A stretch of 64,000 nt of DNA, taken from contig CAWAPD010000005.1 of assembly GCA_963783865.1 (NCBI GenBank), forward strand, positions 1-64,000, in the 5' to 3' direction. The position numbers and the translations under genes are program-made. The notes below the pieces were generated by a model. It did no database searches. It was given only the letters and a program-made list of their open reading frames with translations, and had not been told where the DNA came from. This stretch comes from CAWAPD01 sp963783865 (lineage in GTDB: Bacteria; Actinomycetota; Thermoleophilia; UBA2241). Shown piece after piece: positions 56,366 to 64,000 of the stretch; within the stretch, counting starts at the first letter, position 1, and every line of letters begins with the position of its first letter.

Positions 56366-57078
56366 TCGAGAAGACCGAAGTCCTGTTCGACATCGGCGAC
56401 GAGAAGCTCCTCACGATCGGCACGGTGGTCGAGCGCCTCAAGGGCGAGTTCCCCGACATCAGCGTCAGCAAGCTCCGCTACCTCGAGGAGCAGGGCCTGG
56501 TCTCGCCCCGGCGCACCAAGGGCGGCTACCGTCTCTTCTCGCGCGACGACTTCCAGCGCCTGACGCGCGTGCTGGCGATGCAGCGCGACGAGTACCTGCC
56601 GCTCAAGGTCATCCGCAAGGAGCTCGAGCGTTCGGCCGGCGCGCCGGCCAGCACGCGCGTCGGCCTGCGCAAGGCCGACCTCGTGCGCTCGCCCGGCGGC
56701 GAGCGCGAGCTCACGGCCGAAGAGCTGCAGCAGACGACCGGCGCCGACCGCGGCCTGCTCGACGAGCTCGAGGAGTTCGAGCTCGTGAAAGGCCGCCAGG
56801 TCAGCGGCGTGCGCCGCTACAGCGAGACCGACGCCGGCATCGTGGGCGCGGCCGTGCAGCTCGCGCACGCCGGCCTGCGACCCAAGAACCTGCGCGTGCT
56901 CAAGACCTCGGTCGACAGGGAGGGGGGCCTGATCGAACAGGTCCTGCTGCCGTCGCTGCGGGCGCGGCGTCCGGAGAAGCGCCAGGAGGCGCTGGACACC
57001 CTCGAGGAGATGGTCCAGGCGATGACCCAGATGCGCCAGCTGCTGCTGGCGCGTGTCGTGCGCGGGCTCACCGGCTGA
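56362..57078 (+). CDS. MerR family regulator (FtsR-like)
   Basis: 238 residues from GTG 56362. The MerR HTH is at about residues 16-80: LTIGTVVERLKGEFPDISVS, KLRYLEEQGLVSPRRTKGGY, RLFSRDDFQRLTRVLAMQRD, followed by EYLPLKVIRKELE. The rest is helical with a second HTH-like part (LTAEELQQTTGADRGLLDEL; VSGVRRYSETDAGIVGAAVQ). The order FHA (GarA) then this MerR protein is the same as in mycobacteria (Rv1827-Rv1828) and corynebacteria, where the MerR protein (FtsR) activates ftsZ. Function by synteny. Confidence 0.83.
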   Translation: MIEKTEVLFDIGDEKLLTIGTVVERLKGEFPDISVSKLRYLEEQGLVSPRRTKGGYRLFSRDDFQRLTRVLAMQRDEYLPLKVIRKELERSAGAPASTRVGLRKADLVRSPGGERELTAEELQQTTGADRGLLDELEEFELVKGRQVSGVRRYSETDAGIVGAAVQLAHAGLRPKNLRVLKTSVDREGGLIEQVLLPSLRARRPEKRQEALDTLEEMVQAMTQMRQLLLARVVRGLTG

Positions 57079-57121
57079 AAGCCGGCTCGCCCGCGCACCC
57101 CGCTACAGGAGGAGTCCCGGC

Positions 57122-57655
57122 ATGCCCACAGACAGTCAGGCCGTCGATCTGGCCGCGAAGATCCGCAGCATCCCCGACTTTCCCAAGAAGGGGATCCTGT
57201 TCCGCGACATCATGCCGCTCCTGCAGGACGCGCGGGCGCTGCGCACGGCCGTCGACCGCATGGCGGAGTGGGCGGTCGGCCGGCGCGTCGACGTCGTGCT
57301 CGGAGCCGAGTCGCGCGGGTTCATCCTCGGGTCGGCGCTGGCCTACGCGCTGAACGCCGGCTTCGTCTGCGCCCGCAAGCCCGGCAAGCTGCCCTGGAAG
57401 ACCGTGTCCGAAGCCTACGAGCTCGAGTACGGCACCGACGCGCTCGAGGTCCACGAGGACGCGATCAAGCCCGGTACGCGCGTGCTCATCCACGACGACC
57501 TGCTGGCGACCGGCGGCACGGCCGCCGCCAAGGCCAGGCTGGTCGAGAAGATGGGCGGCGAGGTCGTCGGGGTGGTCTTCCTGGTCGAGCTGGCCGATCT
57601 GCACGGGCGCGACAAGCTGCCCGGCCAGGACATCTACAGTCTCATCACCTACTAA
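57122..57655 (+). CDS. apt: adenine phosphoribosyltransferase
   Basis: 177-residue purine-salvage enzyme: adenine plus PRPP gives AMP. ATG 57122 follows AGGAGGAG with 6 nt spacing. Features: IRSIPDFPKKGILFRDIMPL, VDVVLGAESRGFILGSALAY, FVCARKPGKLPWKTVSEAYE, and the PRPP loop RVLIHDDLLATGGTAAAKAR. Length and motifs are fully typical. It is the last gene of the + strand run. Confidence 0.95.
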   Translation: MPTDSQAVDLAAKIRSIPDFPKKGILFRDIMPLLQDARALRTAVDRMAEWAVGRRVDVVLGAESRGFILGSALAYALNAGFVCARKPGKLPWKTVSEAYELEYGTDALEVHEDAIKPGTRVLIHDDLLATGGTAAAKARLVEKMGGEVVGVVFLVELADLHGRDKLPGQDIYSLITY

Positions 57656-58186
57656 ACTCGTAGGCTGACTCTTCGCGGTTCCGATCTGGCGGCAGGCGGT
57701 CTCCGGTGTCCGTCGCACACGTCCAGGGGTCCCGCGGACCTTCGAACGTCTCTCCGGCGATCGCTGCCATCGAACGTCTGTTCGCATCCTGGTGGCCCGC
57801 GGCCTTCTTCGCGGCCGCGATAGGCTGCCGCGGCAGGGGGCGGGGCCAGCGCGACCATCGCGGCCTCGCCAAGGGCCGCGCAGCCATCGTGGAGATCACA
57901 TCGTCGTGCGTCGCACACCATCTGCCGGCACGGGACACGAGAAGCCGGTCGCCTCGGTGATCTCACGACGACGCGACGACGATGGTCGCCGGCCCTCTTG
58001 ACGCGCTGGCTGGGGGAGGGGCGGCCGGTCAACCGTCGAGAGCCTCGCTCGGCTCAAGTCGTCGTGCCGACTTTACATAACATAGATTATCGTGCGTTAT
58101 CTCTACGGTCAGATGGGCGTGCGCGACGGCTGCGGAGGCTCAGCCGCAGCGTCGGGCCTCTGCCCGATCATGGAAACGGGTCCTCT
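57656..58186. other. intergenic region with an AT-rich inverted-repeat island
   Basis: 531 bp between convergent apt and nudix genes, no credible protein. At 58071-58103 there is an AT-rich island in otherwise GC-rich DNA, containing ATAAC (58077-58083 region) and GTTAT (58096-58100) as an inverted repeat. TTTACA (58072-58077) and TTATCT (58097-58102) could be promoter hexamers with a 19-nt spacer, but no + strand gene follows. A small RNA or binding site is possible. Confidence 0.35.
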
Positions 58187-58687
58187 CTACCAGAGGACGC
58201 CGAGGTACGCCACGTTCTCGAGCGGGCGCCTGACGTGCGCCGCGACGAACGCGGCGATCGGCGGGCGCAGGTCGATCTCCTGGAGTTCTGGCGGGCTCAT
58301 CCAGGCGCAGTCGAGGACCGCCGCGTCGGAGACCGGCCTGGCGTCGGCCTGGTCGGCGTCGATGATGACGTCCATGACGACGTGCACCACGTGCTTGGCA
58401 TAGTCCTCGGGATCAGGTGAGATCGACTCGGCGAGGGCGACCACGCGCCCTGGTCGCGCGCTCAGGCCGGTCTCCTCGGCGAACTCCCGCGCAAGGGCGA
58501 CGTCGAAGCTCTCGGCGAAGCGCACGCCTCCGCCGGGAAGGAGCCAGTAGTCGCTCTCGCCGCGCTGCTGTCTCACGACCAGCACCCGCCCGCCGGCGAC
58601 GGCGATGCCCGAGACGCGGACGGTCGGTTTGCGCTCGCCGGTCTCCCCTGCTCCCGGCGGGCCGTTGGTTTCGAGCGGCTCGGCCAT
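58187..58687 (-). CDS. Nudix hydrolase
   Basis: 166 residues from ATG 58687. The Nudix box G-x5-E-x7-R-E-x2-E-E-x-G is exact in GGGVRFAESFDVALAREFAE, followed by ETGL. YWLLPGGG precedes it, as in ADP-ribose or 8-oxo-dGTP pyrophosphatase-like subfamilies. The substrate cannot be set. Its ATG overlaps the dut stop by 1 nt (TGATG), so the two nucleotide-sanitising enzymes are coupled. Confidence 0.87.
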   Translation of the reverse strand: MAEPLETNGPPGAGETGERKPTVRVSGIAVAGGRVLVVRQQRGESDYWLLPGGGVRFAESFDVALAREFAEETGLSARPGRVVALAESISPDPEDYAKHVVHVVMDVIIDADQADARPVSDAAVLDCAWMSPPELQEIDLRPPIAAFVAAHVRRPLENVAYLGVLW

Positions 58688-59130
58688 CAGAACCTCGCCG
58701 AGCGTCCCGACGAGCCGAAGCCGCGCTGCCCGCGATGTGTGTCGTCGAGCTCGTCGACGTCGACCAGCGAGACGGGTGGCAGGCCGACGACCAGGAGCTG
58801 GGCGATGCGGTCGCCGGGCGCGATGTGGAACGGCGCCAGCGGATCGGTGTTGAGCAGGACGATGCGGATCTCGCCGCGATAGCCGGGGTCGATGAGGCCC
58901 GGCGAATTGACGATCGTGATGCCGTGATCGGCCGCGAGACCCGAACGAGGGGTCGTCAGGGCCGCGACGCCGGGCGGCAGCGCCACGGCGATACCGGTGG
59001 GCACGGTGGCCCGCTGCAGCGGTTGCAGCGTGACGGCGGCGACCGAGCAGAGGTCGAAGGCGGCGTCGCCTTCGTAGGCGCGCCGCGGCAGCGTCGCGTC
59101 GGGATGGAGCCGCTTGACGCCGATCTCCAC
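58687..59130 (-). CDS. dut: dUTP diphosphatase
   Basis: 147-residue trimeric dUTPase from GTG 59130, 1 nt after hflX. The five motifs are visible: GDAAFDLCSVA (motif 1), TTPRSGLAADHGITI (motif 2), NSPGLIDPGYRGEIRIVLLN (motif 3), PGDRIAQLLVV (motif 4), RGQRGFGSSGR (motif 5). Hydrolyses dUTP to dUMP, protecting DNA and feeding thymidylate synthesis. Confidence 0.93.
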   Translation of the reverse strand: MEIGVKRLHPDATLPRRAYEGDAAFDLCSVAAVTLQPLQRATVPTGIAVALPPGVAALTTPRSGLAADHGITIVNSPGLIDPGYRGEIRIVLLNTDPLAPFHIAPGDRIAQLLVVGLPPVSLVDVDELDDTHRGQRGFGSSGRSARF

Positions 59131-59131
59131 G

Positions 59132-60505
59132 TCAGGCCTCGGCGGCGTCGTCGAGTCTGCCGGAGGTCTCGACGGCGCCGCCGGTCGCGTCGTCGTCTTC
59201 GACCGCCCGAGCGGAGCGGCGGTCGATGCGATAGGCGGCGTAGCGGCGCGTCTCGGCGTCGGGCAGGAGCGCCTCGACGATGACGCCCTCGCCGGTGTTC
59301 TCGACGCGGATGTCGGCGGCGATGCCGTGGAGGCGCGACACCTCTCCCCCACGGTCGTATGGGATCAGCAAGCGCACACGCACGAGGTGGCGCTCGAAGA
59401 AGGCGGCGACGCGCTCCTCGAGCGCGTCGACGCCTTCGCCGTCGAGCGCCGAGAGCAGCACCGCCTCGGGGTAGACGGCGGCCAGGCGGGACCGGCCGGC
59501 CGTGTCGAGGCGGTCGATCTTGTTCAGGGCCAGCAGGCGCGGCACGGCGGTCGCGCCGATCTCCTCGAGCACCTCGCCGACGGTCTCGAGGTGGTCGTGG
59601 ATCTCCTCGAGCGGCTGGCTGCCGTCGGCCACGATGAGCAGCAGGTCGGCCACCCTGGTCTCCTCGAGCGTCGAGGCGAAGGCGTCGACCAGCATGTGCG
59701 GCAGCTTGCGGATGAAGCCGACGGTGTCGGTCATCACGTAGTCGCGGTCGCGATAGCGGTACGATCGGGTCGTCGGGTCGAGGGTCTCGAACAGGCGGTC
59801 GCGCACGCTCACGTCGGCGTCGGTCAGGCGGTTGAGCAGGGTCGACTTGCCGGCGTTAGTGTATCCCGCCAGGGCGATCAGCGGGACCTGGCCGCTGAGG
59901 CGGCGCGCGCGCTGCGTCCCGCGCGTGCGCGCCATGTGGTCGATCCGCTTGCGCAGCGTCTGGATGCGCTGCCGCACGACTCGGCGGTCGACCTCGAGCT
60001 TCTGCTCGCCGGGACCGCGCATGTCGGTGCCCGCCCCGAGGCGGGACATCACGTGGCCCTTCCCGCGCATGCGCGTGAGCTCGTATTGGAGCTGAGCCAG
60101 ATCGACCTGGAGCTTCCCCTCGAGCGAGTGCGCGTGACGGGCGAAGACCGACAGGATCAGCTCGGTGCGGTCGAGCACGTCGACGTCGAGCGCGTCGAGG
60201 ACGGCTGCGACCTGCCCCGGGGCCAGGTCATCCTCACAGACGGCGCAGGTCGCCGCCGTCGCGCCGACCGCCTCGCTGAGCTCACGCAGCTTGCCCGGCC
60301 CGAGGTAGGCGTGCCCGTCGGGCCGGGCCCGGTGCTGGACCACCTCGCCGACGCAGTCGATGTCGGCGGAGGCGAGAAGCTCCTTGATCTCGGCGAGGCG
60401 GTCCTCACCCTCGCGCTCGGATGCCCGTCCCGGCGGCAGGACGGCGAACACGACAGCCGCCGGCCGCGACGCCGGTTCCTGGTCGGGCGGCACCGGTCTG
60501 CTCAC
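59132..60505 (-). CDS. hflX: ribosome-associated GTPase HflX
   Basis: 457 residues from GTG 60505, directly abutting the dapL stop. N-domain: GEVVQHRARPDGHAYLGPGK, VDVLDRTELILSVFARHAHS, GKLQVDLAQLQYELTRMRGK, MSRLGAGTDMRGPGEQKLEV. G domain: ALAGYTNAGKSTLLNRLT (G1), FETLDPTTRSY (G2), MTDTVGFIRKLPHMLVDAF (G3), LALNKIDRLD (G4). Splits stalled or stressed ribosomes in other bacteria. The acidic C-terminal tail is an extension. Part of the - strand dap operon. Confidence 0.94.
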   Translation of the reverse strand: MSRPVPPDQEPASRPAAVVFAVLPPGRASEREGEDRLAEIKELLASADIDCVGEVVQHRARPDGHAYLGPGKLRELSEAVGATAATCAVCEDDLAPGQVAAVLDALDVDVLDRTELILSVFARHAHSLEGKLQVDLAQLQYELTRMRGKGHVMSRLGAGTDMRGPGEQKLEVDRRVVRQRIQTLRKRIDHMARTRGTQRARRLSGQVPLIALAGYTNAGKSTLLNRLTDADVSVRDRLFETLDPTTRSYRYRDRDYVMTDTVGFIRKLPHMLVDAFASTLEETRVADLLLIVADGSQPLEEIHDHLETVGEVLEEIGATAVPRLLALNKIDRLDTAGRSRLAAVYPEAVLLSALDGEGVDALEERVAAFFERHLVRVRLLIPYDRGGEVSRLHGIAADIRVENTGEGVIVEALLPDAETRRYAAYRIDRRSARAVEDDDATGGAVETSGRLDDAAEA

Positions 60506-61668
60506 CTACAGCCTGACCCGCTCCTCGATGCGCCTGACGGCCTCGTCGAGGCGGGCGTCGGGGACGGTCAGCGAGAGCCGCACGTAGCCTTCGCCCGAGG
60601 GGCCGTAGGCCGCTCCGGGCGAGACGATGACGTCGGCCTGCTCGAGCACGAGGTCGGCGAAGCTGCCCGACGTGTGCCCTTCGGGCACCGGCACCCAGAG
60701 GTAGATGCTGCCCTTCGGGGGCCTGGCCCGCAGGCCGATGCGCCGGAGCGCCGGGATCAGCAGATCGCGACGGTGCGCGTACAGCGTGCACAGGTCGCGC
60801 ACCGACTGCTGCGGTCCGCTGAGCGCCGCCGCCGAAGCGTGCTGGAGGGCGGCGAACATCCCTGAGTCCATGTTGGTCTTGAGGCGCCAGAACGCGTCCA
60901 CGACGTCTTTGTTCCCCACGATCGCCCCTGAGCGCCAGCCGGTCATGTTGTAGCTCTTCGACAGCGAGAAGAGCTCGACCCCGACCTCGCGAGCACCGGG
61001 TGTCTCGAGGAAGCTGGGAGCGACGTACCCGTCGAACGTGATGTCGGCGTAGGCGTTGTCGTGGACGACCACGAGATCGTGCCGCCGGGCGAACTCGACG
61101 AGACGGGCGAAGAAGTCGTCTTCGATCACCGCGCCGGTGGGGTTGTTGGGATAGCCGACGAAGATCATCTTCGCCCTGGCCAGCGACGCGGCGTCAATCG
61201 CCTCGAGGTCGGGCTGGAACCCGAGCTCGGGCACGAGCGGCACGTGCACCGCCGCTCCCCCGGCCAGCATGGGCCCGGTCGTGTACACCGGATAGCCCGG
61301 GTCGGCGGCCAGGCAGACGTCGCCTTCGTCCAGCAGAGCCAGGCCGATGTGCGCCAGCGCCTCCTTGGCGCCGAGCAGCGGGATGACCTCGCTGTCGGGA
61401 TCGACGGTCACCCCGAAACGACGGTGATAGTAGCCGGCCACAGCCTCGCGGAACTCCGCCGTCCCCTTGTTGGTGGGGTACTGGTGCGACCTCGGGTCGT
61501 GGATGCCCTCGCTCATCGCGTCGACGATGTGGGCCGGCGTGGGCGAGTCGGGGTCGCCGATGCCGAGGCTGATGATGTCGACGCCGGCGGCGCGCCGCGC
61601 CGCCACCTTGCGCTCGATCTCGGCGAACAGGTACGGCGGCAGGCTCTCGACCCGCTGTGAGAACCGCG

Positions 61669-61672
<4 letters not shown>
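60506..61672 (-). CDS. dapL: LL-diaminopimelate aminotransferase
   Basis: 388-residue PLP enzyme from ATG 61672, overlapping the dapF stop by ATGA. Motifs: IISLGIGDPDSPTPAHIVDA, PLLGAKEALAHIGLALLDEG, FVGYPNNPTGAVIEDDFFAR, HDNAYADITFDG and the PLP Lys in FSLSKSYNMTGWRSGAIVGN. DapL converts tetrahydrodipicolinate directly to LL-DAP, bypassing DapD/C/E. Neighbouring dapF makes the next intermediate, which supports the assignment over other class I aminotransferases. DapL is uncommon in classical Actinobacteria. Confidence 0.9.
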
Positions 61673-62538
<866 letters not shown>

Positions 62539-62558
62539 GCGCCGGCCTCCTGATCGGT

Positions 62559-63500
62559 CTAGGGTAGCCGCCCGGCGATGTCGTCGGCCACCTCTGCGGG
62601 CGACCGGCCAGACGTGGCGACGATACTAGCATCTGGCGTCTTCCTCATCCATGTGAGCTGTCGTCGCACGTACCTCCGCGTGCGCGCCTTCATGCGCCCG
62701 GTCGCCTCTTCGAGAGTGAGACGTCCGGCGAGGTGCTCGAGGATCTCCTCGACGCCGATCGCCTGCTTGACGGTGCGTGAGAGACCGCCGGGAAGCGCCG
62801 CCACCTCGGCCACCAGACCGGCCCGCACCATGGCCTCGACGCGGTCGTCCACGGCCTCCTTGAGCCGGGCGCGGTCGACGTCGAGGGCGAACAGGCGGAA
62901 GGGTCGCCGGGCGCCGGTCGTGGTCCAGAGCCCGTCGCGCTGCCAGGGCGTGAGCGGACGGCCCTGGGAGATCACGGTCTCCAGCGCGCGCAGCACGCGC
63001 CGGGGGTTGTCGGTGTCGACGACGGCGGCGGTGCGGGGGTCGAGGGCGTGGAGGCGCGCGACCGGCGCAGCCGGGTCGCGCGCCCACTCGGCCTCGAGCT
63101 GGGCCCTGAGGGCGGGGTCGGGGGGCGCGCCGAAGGCGAGCCCGCCCAACCCCGCCCTCAGGTAGAGCCCGGAGCCGCCCTCGAGCACAGGCACGTGCTC
63201 CCGCGCGACGATGTCGTCGATAGCCGCGTGCGCGAGGCGCGCGTAGATCGCGGCGGAGAACTCCTTGCGGGGATCGACGATCGCCACCAGGTGGTGCGGG
63301 ACGGCGGCCAGCTGCCCGGGATCCGGCTGGTTGGTCAGGATCGGCAGGCCGCGATAGACCTGCATCGCATCGGCCGAGACGATCTCTCCCCCGATGCGAC
63401 GGGCGAGCTCGACGGCGATGGCGGTCTTTCCCAGGCCGGTCGGCCCGAAAAGCGCGACGACCTCGGGCGGCCGCTCAGGCAGGGTCGTCACCTCGTTCAC
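62559..63500 (-). CDS. miaA: tRNA dimethylallyltransferase
   Basis: 313 residues, GTG 63500 (NEVTTLPERPPEVVALFGPT). P-loop FGPTGLGKTAIAVELARRIG, VSADAMQVYRGLPILTNQPD, HHLVAIVDPRKEFSAAIYAR, VLEGGSGLYLRAGLGGLAFG and TRRYVRRQLTWMRKTPDA match MiaA. It isopentenylates A37 of tRNAs reading UNN codons. Its start overlaps the end of the AMMECR1 gene by 26 nt; GTG 63491 is a shorter alternative. Confidence 0.95.
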   Translation of the reverse strand: MNEVTTLPERPPEVVALFGPTGLGKTAIAVELARRIGGEIVSADAMQVYRGLPILTNQPDPGQLAAVPHHLVAIVDPRKEFSAAIYARLAHAAIDDIVAREHVPVLEGGSGLYLRAGLGGLAFGAPPDPALRAQLEAEWARDPAAPVARLHALDPRTAAVVDTDNPRRVLRALETVISQGRPLTPWQRDGLWTTTGARRPFRLFALDVDRARLKEAVDDRVEAMVRAGLVAEVAALPGGLSRTVKQAIGVEEILEHLAGRLTLEEATGRMKARTRRYVRRQLTWMRKTPDASIVATSGRSPAEVADDIAGRLP

Positions 63501-64000
63501 GGTGACGGGTCACCGTGAAGCGGCTGACGGCGAACCGTTCGGCCGGCGAGATGCCGGCCTTCTGGAGTGCGATCCCGACCTGCCGCTCGACGCTGTCGAC
63601 GCCGGCCAGGTCGGGCAGGAGCACGCCCCTCCTCCACCCCGCCTCCACGATCACCCCGTAGATCTTGGGATCGAGGTCGGCCAGCGTGCACGGCTCGCTG
63701 TCGCTCAGGACGTCCACGGAGTACGTCAGATCCCCCAGTTCCTCACAGCAGACCGGAGGGAACCGCGGGTCGCCGAAGGCCGCCGAGCGCGCGTTGCGGG
63801 CGATCTCGTCGCCGAGACAGGGCTCGCACGGTGCCAGCGTCCCGATGCACCCGCGCAGGTCGCCGCGCTTCTTGATCGAGACGAAACACGCGGCGCGCCC
63901 CTCGTACAGGTCCTCGGCGGGCACGCACGGAACGGGCTGCCCGGCGACCAGCGCCTCGATGCAGGCCCTGGCGTAGGCGGCCGGGTCGGCGGTGAAGCAG
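63475..64000 (-). CDS. AMMECR1 domain protein (AmmeMemoRadiSam system protein A), 5' end outside window
   Basis: Partial; the frame stays open to the window edge. The AMMECR1 core is clear: RAACFVSIKKRGDLRGCIGT, AFGDPRFPPVCCEELGDLTY, SVDVLSDSEPCTLADLDPKI, YGVIVEAGWRRGVLLPDLAG. Such domains occur alone or fused behind a Memo/LigB domain, and with a radical SAM partner form the AmmeMemoRadiSam system, common in anaerobes. Which form this is cannot be seen. Biochemical role unknown. Confidence 0.88.
   Translation of the reverse strand, partial: CFTADPAAYARACIEALVAGQPVPCVPAEDLYEGRAACFVSIKKRGDLRGCIGTLAPCEPCLGDEIARNARSAAFGDPRFPPVCCEELGDLTYSVDVLSDSEPCTLADLDPKIYGVIVEAGWRRGVLLPDLAGVDSVERQVGIALQKAGISPAERFAVSRFTVTRHRERGDDPA

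Noticed and set aside
57656..58186. Classical rho-independent terminator after apt
   Set aside because: No GC stem followed by a T-run could be found near 57656-57720.
58417..60865. Long + strand open frames opposite dut, hflX and dapL
   Set aside because: They are antisense shadows caused by high GC; the - strand products show complete family motifs.

Overview
The window reads as a contiguous, GC-rich chromosomal segment from a deep-branching, probably anaerobic actinobacterium. Pointers are many GTG starts, a GarA-like FHA gene followed by an FtsR-like merR gene (an arrangement known from mycobacteria), an RsiG-like helical protein, a tRNA-Pro with encoded CCA, an LL-diaminopimelate aminotransferase (DapL), and an AMMECR1 protein at the right edge. 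DapL, a true MglA GTPase and AMMECR1 together fit Coriobacteriia/Geothermincolia-like lineages better than Streptomyces-like ones. This placement is inference; no rRNA gene is present.

About 0.2-44.7 kb is a very large surface-polysaccharide locus. The left part (0.2-21.9 kb, nearly all + strand) holds an acyltransferase, an ABC-2 polysaccharide exporter (permease plus Wzt-like ATPase), an O-antigen ligase-like protein, many glycosyltransferases (GTs), a WecG/TagA enzyme, a DegT aminotransferase, a polyprenyl-phosphate sugar transferase, a Gfo/Idh dehydrogenase, a hexapeptide acetyltransferase and a Wzz/BY-kinase. The middle (21.8-36.0 kb, mostly - strand) holds a Wzy-like polymerase, a Wzx-like flippase, more GTs, a second DegT aminotransferase, an epimerase, a methyltransferase, and GDP-mannose dehydratase plus GDP-fucose synthase. 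The right part (36.0-44.7 kb) repeats the core set: a second WecG/TagA, second Wzz/BY-kinase and second initiating sugar transferase, plus a UDP-xylose-synthase-like enzyme, a radical SAM protein and two GTs. Two assembly systems, one ABC-dependent and one Wzx/Wzy-dependent, therefore appear interleaved.

About 44.7-64 kb is housekeeping and regulatory: proS, a small HTH regulator with a perfect 20-bp palindrome upstream, a secreted coiled-coil/fibre protein, tRNA-Pro, pgsA, a mannose-1-phosphate guanylyltransferase fused to a degenerate phosphomannomutase domain, a VanW protein, an MglA GTPase/Roadblock pair divergent from a DUF4388 protein, an rsiG-like/FHA/merR cluster, apt, and a - strand run AMMECR1-miaA-dapF-dapL-hflX-dut-nudix.

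Sequence quality matters. At least 14 genes, mostly left of 19 kb, have broken frames, and most breaks are explained by one extra base. One spot (2651-2697) is a C-free garbled copy of the sequence 73 bp downstream. I treat most of these breaks as sequencing or assembly errors and annotate the inferred full-length genes. Base composition also looks mosaic: about 3.3-12.6 kb is visibly less GC-rich than its flanks, as expected for a variable polysaccharide cassette.
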